DNA of 64,000 nucleotides, taken from Alphaproteobacteria bacterium (lineage in GTDB: Bacteria; Pseudomonadota; Alphaproteobacteria; Reyranellales; Reyranellaceae). Position numbers and translations under genes: made by a program. The stretch's first letter is position 1. Every line of letters starts with the position of its first letter. The notes beneath the pieces are model-generated. The model was not told the DNA's origin. It saw nothing but the letters and a program-made list of their open reading frames with translations, and did not search any database. This document shows positions 16,540-24,773 of the stretch, piece after piece. Where the stretch lies: the NCBI GenBank assembly GCA_019635875.1, contig JAHBYP010000014.1, forward strand, positions 21,693 through 85,692. Reading direction: 5' to 3'.

Positions 16540-18075
16540 ATGTTGATGCTCGCGGTACCAGTCAGCTGTCTGCTCCTCGCCCTGCTGGCGTTCGCGACGC
16601 CCGCGGCGGCCCAGCGCGTGCCGCGCATCGAGGAGAAGCCCTGCTGGTTCACGCCACCGCGCGGCGAGAAGGCGCGCTGCCTGATGCTGACAGTGCGCGA
16701 GAACCGCGAGCTCGAGTCGGGCCGGCTGATCCGCCTGCCGGTAGCGATCCTGAGAGCGCGCAGTTCGGTGCCGGCGACCGACGCGGTGATCCATCTCTCC
16801 GGCGGTCCCGGCGACTCGCCGCTCTCGGCCACGGAGCCGGGCGGCGACGCGATGAACGACGGCGACTGGTGGAACATCACCGCCGAGATCAGAAGGCGGC
16901 GCGACTACGTCATCGTCGGCCAGCGCGGCGCCAAGCTCTCGGAGCCGGAGCTGCGCTGCGAGGACGTCGACGTGCGGCGCTCGTTCCTGACGCGGGTGGG
17001 CCGGCCGCAGGAGGCGATCGAGCGCGAGCGCAAGGCGATGGCGCGCTGCGCGCAGGAGATCATGGCCTCGGGCGTCGACCTCGCGCAGTACAACACCATC
17101 AGCCTGGCCGACGATGTCGCCGACCTGGCGCGCTCGCTCGGGCTTCGCCAGGTCAACCTGCATGGCGTCAGCTATGGCACGCGCTGGGCGCTGGAGGTCA
17201 TGCGACGGCATCCCGGCCTGGTGCGCTCGGCGATCCTCGATGCGGTGTACCCGCCTCACGTCGTCGCCGACGACCACGAGGGCGACGTCGTGCGCGGCGT
17301 CTTCGAGCGGCTCTATGCCGATTGCGCCGCCGATGCCCGCTGCAAGCGCCGCCATCCGCATCTGCGGGCGCGGCTGGAGGGGCTGATCGAGCGCATGGAG
17401 GCCGAGCCGGTGACGCTGAAGCTCAGCCTCACCGACGGCAAGGTCGAGGTCGCGATGACCGGCGGCAAGGTGCTGCTGACCCTGCTGCACATGATGCGGC
17501 TGGGCGGCACCGAGATCGGCCGGCTGCCCTATGTGATCGACCGCACGATCCGCGGCGACTACGTGCCGCTGACCTTCTACGCCACCGACCTCGAGGAGAG
17601 CGAGGGCGGCCTGGCCGAGGACAGCCCGCCGGAGATGGCCGGGCTCTACAACGCCGTGGAGTGCCGCGAGAACAGCCTGCTGATCGACTCCAGGATCCGG
17701 CGGCGCAACATCGAGGCCAACGGCATCTATGGCCTGGTGCCCAAGCTCAACACCGCGCCTGACACCTGCCCGTTGTGGCGGGTGCTGCCGGCGCCCGTCG
17801 CGCAGCGCCAGCCGGTGCGCAGCGCCATTCCCACCCTGCTGCTGAGCGGCTCCTACGACTGGCTGACGCCGCCGAGCTGGGCGGCCGACCAGATGCGCTA
17901 TCTCGACAATGCCCGACACATCGAGTTCCGCGCGCTGGGCCACGCGACGGCGGTGCACGGCAATTGCGCCTCGCGCCTGGTCGACTACTTCACCCTGCAC
18001 GCCGATCCCCGACGTCTGCCGTCCTGCATCGAACGCAACGGCCCGCCGGCCTTCATCGACAGCCTGCGGCGCTGA
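16540..18075 (+). CDS. Secreted alpha/beta hydrolase (TAP-like / tripeptidyl aminopeptidase type)
   Basis: A 511-residue exported hydrolase. The N-terminal signal (LAVPVSCLLLALLAFATP) ends with cleavage near AAAQ at residue 26. The oxyanion region HLSGGPGDSPL lies at about 87-97. The nucleophile elbow GVSYGT, with serine at about residue 216, marks the proline-iminopeptidase/TAP branch. The acidic residue is probably in SGSYDWLTPP and the histidine in LGHATAVHGNC near the C-terminus, giving a complete triad. Many cysteines in the mature protein suggest disulfides outside the cytoplasm. A TTG at 16531 is a weaker start option. It is convergent with hisH, ending only five bases away. Confidence 0.85.
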   Translation: MLMLAVPVSCLLLALLAFATPAAAQRVPRIEEKPCWFTPPRGEKARCLMLTVRENRELESGRLIRLPVAILRARSSVPATDAVIHLSGGPGDSPLSATEPGGDAMNDGDWWNITAEIRRRRDYVIVGQRGAKLSEPELRCEDVDVRRSFLTRVGRPQEAIERERKAMARCAQEIMASGVDLAQYNTISLADDVADLARSLGLRQVNLHGVSYGTRWALEVMRRHPGLVRSAILDAVYPPHVVADDHEGDVVRGVFERLYADCAADARCKRRHPHLRARLEGLIERMEAEPVTLKLSLTDGKVEVAMTGGKVLLTLLHMMRLGGTEIGRLPYVIDRTIRGDYVPLTFYATDLEESEGGLAEDSPPEMAGLYNAVECRENSLLIDSRIRRRNIEANGIYGLVPKLNTAPDTCPLWRVLPAPVAQRQPVRSAIPTLLLSGSYDWLTPPSWAADQMRYLDNARHIEFRALGHATAVHGNCASRLVDYFTLHADPRRLPSCIERNGPPAFIDSLRR

Positions 18076-18079
18076 CCCG

Positions 18080-18727
18080 TCAGGGCTGCCAGCGCAGGAA
18101 GTTGGCGATCAGGGTGAGGCCGGTGCGCTGGCTCTTCTCGGGGTGGAACTGCGTGCCGGCCAGGTTGTCGCGCCCGACCATCGCCGTGAGCCTGCCGCCG
18201 TAGTCGGTGCGCGCCAGCACCGTGCCGGCCTGCTCGGCGCGCAGCTCGTAGGAGTGCACGAAATAGGCGTGGTCGCCGGGCGCGATGCCGGCGAGCAGGG
18301 GATGGCCCGCGGCGAGGTCGACGAGCTCGTTCCAGCCCATGTGCGGGATCTTGAGCACGCGATCGGCAGGCGTGAGACGCACCACCTCGCCCTTGATCCA
18401 GTCGAGGCCGGGATGCGTGCCGTACTCGACGCCGCGCGTGGCCATCAGCTGCATGCCGACGCAGATGCCGAGGAAGGGCCTGCCGCGCTCGATCACCGCG
18501 CGCTGCAGGATCTCGACCATGCCGGGCACGGCGTAGAGCCCGGCGCGGCAATCGGCGAAGGCGCCGACCCCCGGCAGCACGATGCGCTCGGCCCGTTCGA
18601 CGACCCTGGGGTCGCCGCTGACCACGATGTCGTGGCCGCTGCCGGTCTCGCGGGCGGCGCGCTCGAAAGCCTTGGCGGCGGAGCGCAGATTGCCGGAGCC
18701 GTAATCGACGATGGCGACGCTGGGCAT
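18080..18727 (-). CDS. hisH: Imidazole glycerol phosphate synthase glutaminase subunit
   Basis: Class I glutamine amidotransferase supplying ammonia to HisF in histidine biosynthesis. The 215-residue protein shows the N-terminal VAIVDYGSGNL motif. The nucleophile is Cys89 in LGICVGMQL, and the partner residues are His195 and Glu197 in TQFHPEKSQ. The triad is therefore intact. It starts seven bases after the hisB stop, so hisB-hisH form an operon. In most relatives hisA and hisF follow directly, but here a convergent secreted hydrolase follows and neither gene is in the window. The ATG at 18727 begins the homology; the frame open to 18874 overlaps hisB and is discarded. Confidence 0.96.
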   Translation of the reverse strand: MPSVAIVDYGSGNLRSAAKAFERAARETGSGHDIVVSGDPRVVERAERIVLPGVGAFADCRAGLYAVPGMVEILQRAVIERGRPFLGICVGMQLMATRGVEYGTHPGLDWIKGEVVRLTPADRVLKIPHMGWNELVDLAAGHPLLAGIAPGDHAYFVHSYELRAEQAGTVLARTDYGGRLTAMVGRDNLAGTQFHPEKSQRTGLTLIANFLRWQP

Positions 18728-18734
18728 GGGGCGG

Positions 18735-19340
18735 CTAGAGCACGCCCTTGGTCGAAGGGACCGTCTGCGCGGCGCGCGGGTCGATCTCGACCGCCTGGCG
18801 CAGCGCACGGGCCAGCCCCTTGAAGCAGCTCTCGACGATGTGGTGGTTGTTCTCGCCGTACTGGTTCCAGACATGCAGCGTGAGCCCGCCCATCTGGGCG
18901 AAGGCCTGGAACCACTCCTTGAACAGCTCGGTGTCCATCTCGCCCAGCTTCGGCTTGGAGAACTGCACCTTCCAGATCAGGTAGGGCCGGTTGGAGGCGT
19001 CGAGCGCCACGTCGGTGCGCGTCTCGTCCATCGGGATGATGGCCGCGCCGTAGCGGCGGATGCCCTTGCGCTCGCCCAGCGCCTTGCTGAGCGCCTCGCC
19101 CAGGGCCAGGCCGACATCCTCGGTCGTGTGGTGGAAATCGATATGCAGGTCGCCCTTGGCGCGCACCTTGATGTCGAACAGGCCGTGCTTGGCGAGCTGG
19201 TCGAGCATGTGATCGAGAAAGCCGATCCCGGTCTGCACATCGGACGTGCCCGAGCCATCGAGGTTCATCGACACCTCGATATCGGTTTCCTTGGTCTTGC
19301 GCGCCACCGTGGCGACACGGGGCGCGGGCGCGCTGGACAT
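18735..19340 (-). CDS. hisB: Imidazoleglycerol-phosphate dehydratase
   Basis: Manganese enzyme converting imidazole glycerol phosphate to imidazole acetol phosphate, the sixth step of histidine biosynthesis. The 201-residue monofunctional form lacks a phosphatase domain. The first metal motif GFLDHMLDQLAKHG lies at about 40-53 and FHHTTEDVG at about 69-77. The second-half motifs ENNHHIVESCFKGLARALR and the conserved DETRTDVALD are present. Promoter-like bases TTATAG occur on the minus strand about 30 bases upstream of the ATG. hisH follows seven bases downstream. Length and motifs are normal. Confidence 0.97.
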   Translation of the reverse strand: MSSAPAPRVATVARKTKETDIEVSMNLDGSGTSDVQTGIGFLDHMLDQLAKHGLFDIKVRAKGDLHIDFHHTTEDVGLALGEALSKALGERKGIRRYGAAIIPMDETRTDVALDASNRPYLIWKVQFSKPKLGEMDTELFKEWFQAFAQMGGLTLHVWNQYGENNHHIVESCFKGLARALRQAVEIDPRAAQTVPSTKGVL

Positions 19341-20034
19341 GGGACTCCTCGCGGGCGAAAGCAGGCGTCCCTATAACAGAGCGCTACCGGTGTAGCCACA
19401 AAGCCCGTGGCGCCTCGGACCGCGCGCCGATGGGGGACATGGTAGGGTGGCTGGATACATGTCCCGCCCCGGCACGCGATCCGAGGCAACTCTGGCCGAG
19501 GCAACTCTGGCCGAGGCAACTCTGGCCGAAGCAGCTCCGGGATCACGCGAACCTGGTCGCGGATCGAATTCGGGGCAGGAAGAACCGAAGGCCCGGAGGG
19601 CGTCCCATCCGTCGTTGCCTGCCAGCCACATGCCGGCCGCCTGAGAGGAGAGTCAGAGAAGGCGGTCCGGGTGGAGCACAAGCTTCCCTCGCAGCCGGAC
19701 GATGGGTAGTCGCCGGGACGAATGGGACGCTGGTCCGGGGATTTCAACGGTCACGGTTCGCTGAACACGAGCCGCGATCAGTGCATCGGTACTATCAGTT
19801 CCTTCCTATGCCTTGCGTCAAAATACCCGAGCCGAAAATGGAGGCCCGGCAAGCTCAAAGCACTAAACGCTACGCTTCATGCAGATAGCCTGAGCCATCT
19901 CTCATATGCCTGAAAATACAGGCTACATGTATGTAACGAATCCGATCTCCAGAGTCAAATCACAAGCTTAGATGCCTGATTCTGTTCGTTGATCACTCTG
20001 CGTGCGCGGTGTGTTGAATGCTGCGGAAAGAGCC
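19341..20034. other. 694-base region without a convincing gene
   Basis: Between hisB and the 3' end of rsmB. It contains the hisB upstream region, a tandem 15-bp repeat at 19483-19541, and a lower-GC stretch from about 19780 to 20000 with the small inverted pair GCCTG/CAGGC near 19908-19923. Short open frames exist on both strands, but none has homology, a ribosome site or typical codon use. The composition shift suggests decayed or recently acquired DNA. Confidence 0.6.
19483..19541. repeat. Tandem repeat, 15-bp unit, three perfect copies
   Basis: The unit GAGGCAACTCTGGCC occurs three times head to tail at 19483-19527. A degenerate fourth copy starting GAAGCAGCTCCGG follows. The unit is a multiple of three, so either strand could be read through, but the open frames here look non-coding. 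Confidence 0.85.
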
Positions 20035-21348
20035 TTAATGCATTCGCCGCAGGCGTGCAGCATAAAACCCGTCCATTCCCGACCAATCGGGCCACATCGA
20101 CGGCAGGGTGCGCAGATCGCCCTCTGGTGTGATCGCTTCGGCGAGACCCGGTACATCGACCGCCGTGATCGGCACCCGCTCTACGATGTGAGCGCTCAGC
20201 ACCGCCTCGATGCGCACCGGTCCTTCCTGCGGCTGCAGCGAGCAGACCGCGTAGATGACGAGGCCGCCGGGGCGAACCATGGCGATCGCCGAGTCGAGCA
20301 GCTTCGCCTGGACCGCGGCGAGACGCCCGACATCGTCGGCGCTCTTCAGCCAGGCGATGTCGGGATGACGGCGCAACGTGCCGGTGGCGCTGCACGGCGC
20401 ATCGAGCAGCACTGCGTCCGGCGGCGAAGCGGGCCGCCACGCCGCGCCATCGGCGGCCACGAGCTCGGCGACAAGCCCGGTGCGCTTGAGATTCTCGGCG
20501 ACGCGCGCCAGGCGCTTCGTCGACAGATCGACGGCGATCACCCGCGCGCCCGATGCGGCGAGCTGCATGGTCTTGCCGCCCGGCGCGGCGCACAGATCGA
20601 CGACGCTGAGGCCCGCCACATCGCCGAGCAGCCGGGCCGGCAGGGCAGCGGCCGCGTCCTGCACCCACCAGGCACCCTCGGCGTAGCCCGGCAGCTCCTC
20701 GATGCGACCACCGGCGGCGCGGCGCAAAGTCCCCGTCGGCAGCAGCCGCGCGTCCAGGCGCCCGGCCCATGTAGCACCTTCGGCCCCGGGCGTGATGTCC
20801 AGCGGTGCCTCGACGAGATGGGCCGCGGCGATGGCGCGCGCCGTCGCTTCGCCATAGGTGGCGATCCACGAATCCCAGAGCCAGGCCGGACAGTTCAGCC
20901 ACAGCCGGTCGGCGCCGTCCCACAGGCCTTCGCCTTCGCGCGCGACCCGGCGCAGCACGGCGTTGACCAGCGCCTTGTAGGCGCCGCTCTCCAGCGTGGC
21001 GGCCAGGCTGACCGCGGTGTCGACGGCGGCATGCGCCGGCGTGCCGAGGAAGGCGAGCTGGGCCACGCCCAGGCGCAGCACGCCGCGCACGAGATGGGCG
21101 CGCGGCACCAGCGGCTTGTCCATCAGGCGGCCCAGCGCGGCGTCGATCTCGCCCAGCCGCCGCAATGTGGTGGCCACCAGCAGGCGCACGAAGGCGCGGT
21201 CGCGCGGCTGAAGCCGCAGGAAGTCGCCGTGGCCCGCCAGGGTATCGTCGAACGGCTGGCGGGCGCGCAGCACGCGGTCGAGCACCATGAGCGCCACGCG
21301 GCGCGCGGCCAGTGGATCGTCGGCGGGAAGGGTCTGCGGATCGCTCAT
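20035..21348 (-). CDS. rsmB: 16S rRNA (cytosine-967 C5)-methyltransferase RsmB
   Basis: SAM-dependent enzyme that makes m5C967 in 16S rRNA. The 437-residue protein has an N-terminal NusB-like RNA-binding domain (about residues 10-140, with VRLLVATTLRRLGEID and YKALVNAVLRRVARE). The Rossmann methyltransferase domain follows. SAM motif I is VVDLCAAPGGKT near 248-259. The two family cysteines are in LLDAPCSATGTLRRHPD and in IYAVCSLQPQEG, the latter being the catalytic one in RsmB. An open frame continues far upstream to 22500 on the same strand, but it is antisense to the ABC transporter and is not coding. The ATG at 21348 is divergent from that transporter. Confidence 0.95.
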   Translation of the reverse strand: MSDPQTLPADDPLAARRVALMVLDRVLRARQPFDDTLAGHGDFLRLQPRDRAFVRLLVATTLRRLGEIDAALGRLMDKPLVPRAHLVRGVLRLGVAQLAFLGTPAHAAVDTAVSLAATLESGAYKALVNAVLRRVAREGEGLWDGADRLWLNCPAWLWDSWIATYGEATARAIAAAHLVEAPLDITPGAEGATWAGRLDARLLPTGTLRRAAGGRIEELPGYAEGAWWVQDAAAALPARLLGDVAGLSVVDLCAAPGGKTMQLAASGARVIAVDLSTKRLARVAENLKRTGLVAELVAADGAAWRPASPPDAVLLDAPCSATGTLRRHPDIAWLKSADDVGRLAAVQAKLLDSAIAMVRPGGLVIYAVCSLQPQEGPVRIEAVLSAHIVERVPITAVDVPGLAEAITPEGDLRTLPSMWPDWSGMDGFYAARLRRMH

Positions 21349-21417
21349 CGGCGCGGGTCTTAGTACGCAAGCGTGCGGTGGGCTACAGTGATCGTTCTGA
21401 CCCCCGAGGGCACCGGC

Positions 21418-23136
21418 ATGAAGCGAACAAGAGAATTCCTGCGCGATCTGGCGTTTCTGGCGAGGCCCTACTTCACCTCCGAGGAGCGCTGGCTGGCGCT
21501 CGGGCTGCTGGTGGTCGTGATCGGCCTGACGCTGGGCCTCGTCTATATCAACGTCCTGTTCAACGAGTGGAACGGTCGCTTCTACAACACCTTCGAAACC
21601 AGGGATCAGACCGCGTTCTTCGTCGAGCTCCGGTACTTCGCCGTCCTCGCCTTCATCTACATCGCCGTCTACATGCTGAAGTATCTCGGCGAGTACGCCC
21701 TGCAGCTGCGCTGGCGCCAATGGATGACGCGGCAGTATCTGGCCCGCTGGTTCTCGCATCGCGCCTACTACCGCATCGAGCTCGAGCGCAGCGCCGACAA
21801 CCCCGACCAGCGCATTTCCGAGGACATCCGGCTGTTCATCGGAAACTCCGTGTCGCTGAGCCTCGGCCTGCTCAGCTCGATCGTCACCTTCGTCTCGTTC
21901 GTCTCCATCCTGTGGGTCTTGTCGGGCCCGGCATCGTTCGTGCTGGCCAGCCAGGAGGTGACCATTCCGGCCTACATGGTCTGGGTGGCGATCCTCTATG
22001 CGGCCGCCGGCACTTTTCTCGCGCATCTGGTCGGCCGGCGGCTGATCGGACTCAACTTCCTCAAGGAGAAGGTGGAGGCGGATTTCCGCTTCGACCTGGT
22101 GCGCACCCGCGAGAACGGCGAGGCGATCGCGCTGTACTCGGGCGAGCGCCACGAGGAGCCGGCCCTGCGCCAGCGCTTCGACTACGTGCTCAATACGTGG
22201 TGGCGAATCGTCAGGGTCCAGCTCGGGCTGGTCGCCTATTCGTCGTTCTACTCCCAGGTCGCGATCATCTTCCCCTTCGTCGTCGCCAGCCCGCGCTTCT
22301 TTGCCGGCGCCATCACCCTGGGCGTCCTGATGCGCATCAGCAGCGCCTTCGGCCAGGTTCAGGGCTCGCTCTCGTTCTTCATCGACAGTTACGCCAGCCT
22401 GGCGCAGTGGCGCGCCGTGATGCACCGCCTGCGCGGCTTCCACGCCGCCGTGGAGGGGGCGGTCGCCAAGGACGGCGGACCCGAAGTGGTCCAGGATCAC
22501 GCTGCGCAGGGCGTCGCGGTGGAGGGCTTGACGCTCGCGCTGCCCAACGATCGACGGCTGGTCGAGGGCGCGAGCTTCTCCTTCACGCCAGGCTCGCGGA
22601 CGCTGGTGATGGGGCCGTCGGGATCGGGCAAGAGCACCCTGTTTCGTGCGCTGGCGGGCATCTGGCCGTTCGGGTCGGGCAGGATCCGGGTGCCCGAGGG
22701 TGCGCGGGTGCTGTTCCTGCCGCAGAAGACATACCTGCCGATCGCGTCCCTGCGCGATGCGGTCCGCTATCCCGATCCGGCGTCAGAGGCCGACGATTCC
22801 GACATCCGCGAGGCGTTGCATGCGGTGCGATTGGGCCATCTCGAGGGTCGGCTCGATGAGGTGGCGCATTGGGGCCAGCGCCTGTCGCCGGGCGAGCAGC
22901 AGCGCCTCGCCATTGCGCGGGCGCTGCTCTACAAGCCGGAGTGGCTGTTCCTCGACGAAGCCACCGCATCGGTCGACGAGGAAGTCGAGGCGCTGCTCTA
23001 CGGCTTGCTGCGCGAACGGCTGCCGCAGACGACGATAGTGTCCATCGGACATCGATCGTCGCTCAGGCAGTGGCACGACGGCGTGCTGGCCCTTCGCCGC
23101 GAGGAGGGCGGGACGGGCCAGTTCGTGCCGGCTTAG
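21418..23136 (+). CDS. ABC transporter, fused permease-ATPase (SbmA/BacA-YddA type)
   Basis: A 572-residue half-transporter. The N-terminal permease (about residues 1-320) belongs to the ABC_membrane_2 family shared with SbmA/BacA and the peroxisomal ABCD proteins. Its signature motifs are NEWNGRFYNTFETRD and LRWRQWMTRQYLARWF followed by NPDQRISEDIRLF. The ATPase domain has Walker A GPSGSGKST near 402-410, the signature LSPGEQQRLAIARAL near 493-507 and Walker B WLFLDEATAS. Relatives such as E. coli YddA are putative exporters, while SbmA/BacA import peptides and lack the ATPase. The ATG at 21418 follows a GAGGG. The stop overlaps the convergent htpX stop (TTAG). Confidence 0.92.
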   Translation: MKRTREFLRDLAFLARPYFTSEERWLALGLLVVVIGLTLGLVYINVLFNEWNGRFYNTFETRDQTAFFVELRYFAVLAFIYIAVYMLKYLGEYALQLRWRQWMTRQYLARWFSHRAYYRIELERSADNPDQRISEDIRLFIGNSVSLSLGLLSSIVTFVSFVSILWVLSGPASFVLASQEVTIPAYMVWVAILYAAAGTFLAHLVGRRLIGLNFLKEKVEADFRFDLVRTRENGEAIALYSGERHEEPALRQRFDYVLNTWWRIVRVQLGLVAYSSFYSQVAIIFPFVVASPRFFAGAITLGVLMRISSAFGQVQGSLSFFIDSYASLAQWRAVMHRLRGFHAAVEGAVAKDGGPEVVQDHAAQGVAVEGLTLALPNDRRLVEGASFSFTPGSRTLVMGPSGSGKSTLFRALAGIWPFGSGRIRVPEGARVLFLPQKTYLPIASLRDAVRYPDPASEADDSDIREALHAVRLGHLEGRLDEVAHWGQRLSPGEQQRLAIARALLYKPEWLFLDEATASVDEEVEALLYGLLRERLPQTTIVSIGHRSSLRQWHDGVLALRREEGGTGQFVPA

Positions 23137-24077
23137 CCCCAGGGACCGCGCTGGCGCGGCTGCTGGCGCGGCGTGCCCCAGGGCGAGGTCGCCGCCGGCG
23201 CCGGGGCGTAGCCGCCGGACACCGGCCCTTGGCGTTGCGCCATCGCCTGCAGGCGCGCGATGCGGTCCTCCATCGCGGGGTGCGTGGAGAACAGGCTGCG
23301 CAGGCCGCCGCCCGAGAGCGGGTTGGCGATGTACATGTGCGCCGTCGCCGGATTGCGCTCGGCCTGGTGGTTGGGCACGCCACCGCGCACGTTGTTCTCG
23401 ATGCGCGCCAGCGCCGAGGCGAGCCACAGCGGGTTGCCGCAGATCTCCGCACCCAGCCGGTCGGCTTCGTACTCGCGGCTGCGGCTGATGCCCATCTGCA
23501 CCAGGGTGGCGCCCAGCGGCGCCAGGATCATCAGCGCGAGCGCCGCGAGCGGGTGGCCGCGATCCCCCGAGCGACCGCCGAACATGCCCGAGAACATGAA
23601 CAGCGTGCCCAGCATGCCGATGGCGCCCGACAGGGTCGCGGCGATCGACATGGTCAGCATGTCGCGATGCTTCACGTGCGCGAGCTCATGCGCCATCACG
23701 CCGGCGACCTCCTCGCGGCTCAGCTGGTTGAGCAGGCCGGTGGTCGCCGCGACGGCGGCGTTCTCGGGATTGCGCCCGGTGGCGAAGGCGTTGGGCTGGT
23801 CGCTGTCGATGATGTAGACGCGCGGCATCGGCAGCTGCGCGCGCTCGGCGAGCTGGGCGACGATGCCGTGGAACTGCGGCGCGTCGCGCGGCGAAACCTC
23901 GCGCGCACCGCTCATCGACAGCACCATCTTGTCGCTGAACCAGTAGGCGAAGAAGTTCATGCCGATCGCCATCACCAGGGCGACGATCATGCCCTGCTGC
24001 CCGCCCAGCACCTGACCGACGACCAGGAACAGCGCGGTCAGCGCCGCCAGCAGCAGGCCGGTCCGAAACCAGTTCAT
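23133..24077 (-). CDS. htpX: Membrane metalloprotease HtpX homolog
   Basis: Zinc protease of the inner membrane involved in quality control of membrane proteins. The 314-residue protein has two N-terminal hydrophobic segments (about 6-24 and 29-48), the zinc motif HELAH at 130-134 and the further ligand in SREYEADRLGAE near 210. Two more hydrophobic stretches lie between them (about 143-163 and 172-195). The C-terminus is rich in Gln, Pro and Arg and varies in the family. The ATG at 24077 begins MNWFRTGLLLAAL; upstream frame to 24113 is ignored. It sits between the ABC exporter (overlapping stops) and a divergent SdhAF4-like gene, an arrangement often seen near rsmB in Alphaproteobacteria. 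Confidence 0.95.
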   Translation of the reverse strand: MNWFRTGLLLAALTALFLVVGQVLGGQQGMIVALVMAIGMNFFAYWFSDKMVLSMSGAREVSPRDAPQFHGIVAQLAERAQLPMPRVYIIDSDQPNAFATGRNPENAAVAATTGLLNQLSREEVAGVMAHELAHVKHRDMLTMSIAATLSGAIGMLGTLFMFSGMFGGRSGDRGHPLAALALMILAPLGATLVQMGISRSREYEADRLGAEICGNPLWLASALARIENNVRGGVPNHQAERNPATAHMYIANPLSGGGLRSLFSTHPAMEDRIARLQAMAQRQGPVSGGYAPAPAATSPWGTPRQQPRQRGPWG

Positions 24078-24190
24078 CCAGTCCTCCAACAGCGCGCCGG
24101 ACAGCCGGCGCAAGACTCATCAGAGATAAGGGATCGCGCCCTGCGATCAAGGACTTGTCCCCATGCTGGTCAGGGCCATATCCTTTTCTC

Positions 24191-24421
24191 ATGAGTTCGC
24201 CCGATGATGCCAAGCCAGCCGCGACGCCGTTCGCGGAGCATCGCGTCGAAACCGCGAAGCCCAAACCCGCCGCAGCCAAACCTGTTGCCGGCGCGGGCGA
24301 CGGCGCAAAGGTATCCTCCGCGGCCACGCCGCCGGCGGTTCCCGAGATCGGGGGGCCACCAGGACCCGAGCCAACTCGCTACGGCGACTGGCAATTCAAC
24401 GGCAAGGTTACGGATTTCTAG
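24191..24421 (+). CDS. SdhAF4-like protein (DUF1674)
   Basis: A 76-residue protein ending in IGGPPGPEPTRYGDWQFNGK followed by VTDF. That is the signature of the DUF1674 family, homologous to mitochondrial succinate dehydrogenase assembly factor 4, which binds the flavinated SdhA subunit and protects it from oxidation. The N-terminal half is low-complexity, rich in Ala, Lys and Pro, and poorly conserved as usual. The ATG at 24191 gives MSSPDDAKPAATP; a frame open to 24155 adds nothing recognisable. It is divergent from htpX and followed by a candidate small RNA and a terminator. No sdh genes are in the window. Confidence 0.88.
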   Translation: MSSPDDAKPAATPFAEHRVETAKPKPAAAKPVAGAGDGAKVSSAATPPAVPEIGGPPGPEPTRYGDWQFNGKVTDF

Positions 24422-24559
24422 TCGTCAGTGACGATCAGGCGGCAGGACTCATCGGCAACTTCTTGTTTTCTGAGGCCGAAGAGCCGCCTCTCACATGGGT
24501 GTGACCAAAATATCACAGAAACGCCCCATTTGGGTCTAGCACCGGCCACCCGAGGCCCC

Positions 24560-24673
24560 TATCTCAGGCTCGTATCTCCCCCGAACGTGGTTCCCCCAAG
24601 CCACGTTCTAGCCTCGCAAGAGGCTTTAGGCCGTCGTTCCAACTCCCCCCGGAACGACGGCCCTCTTTTTTTG
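24560..24673 (+). ncRNA. Candidate trans-acting small RNA with C-rich loops
   Basis: Three adjacent hairpins are visible: GAACGTGG (24583-24590) pairing with CCACGTTC (24601-24608) around the loop TTCCCCCAAG; GCCTC-GCAA-GAGGC at 24611-24624; and CCGTCGTTCC (24631-24640) pairing with GGAACGACGG (24651-24660) around AACTCCCCCC. A T-run follows at 24664-24672. Two loops expose C-runs that could pair with ribosome-binding sites, a layout known from alphaproteobacterial small RNAs with CU-rich loops. The region has no coding frame. The 5' end is a guess. The alternative is that this is only a complex terminator of the upstream gene. Confidence 0.45.
24630..24672 (+). terminator. Rho-independent terminator
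   Basis: A perfect 10-bp stem CCGTCGTTCC/GGAACGACGG followed by CCCTCTTTTTTTT on the plus strand. It ends transcription coming from the SdhAF4-like gene or from the candidate small RNA, facing the dnaA 3' end. Confidence 0.85.
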
Positions 24674-24680
24674 GGGCCCA

Positions 24681-24751
24681 CTTTGTCATCCCGAGCGCAG
24701 CGAGGGATCCAGGCTGCAACTGGATCCCTCGCTGCGCTCGGGATGACAAAG
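24681..24751. repeat. Family B palindromic repeat, copy 1
   Basis: Near-perfect palindrome of 71 bp: CTTTGTCATCCCGAGCGCAG then CGAGGGATCCAG, a short centre GCTGCAA, and the reverse arm CTGGATCCCTCGCTGCGCTC ending GGGATGACAAAG. It lies between the terminator and the dnaA stop codon. Confidence 0.9.
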
Positions 24752-24773
24752 AGGTTGTCGGGTGAGGCCGAAC

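Larger units (their letters stand above)
24422..24773. other. 352-base intergenic region between the SdhAF4-like gene and dnaA
   Basis: It holds, in order: inverted half-sites TCACA/TGTGA/TCACA at 24491-24517, three consecutive stem-loops with a terminator at 24583-24672 (listed as a small RNA candidate), and a perfect family B palindrome at 24681-24751. No protein-coding frame is convincing. Confidence 0.75.

Noticed and set aside
19447..19644. A 65-codon frame with repeated EATLA units
   Set aside because: It only translates the 15-bp tandem repeat; no ribosome site or conserved sequence.
21349..22500. Upstream extension of the rsmB frame to 821 codons
   Set aside because: The extra part is antisense to the ABC transporter and has no recognisable domain; RsmB homology starts at 21348.
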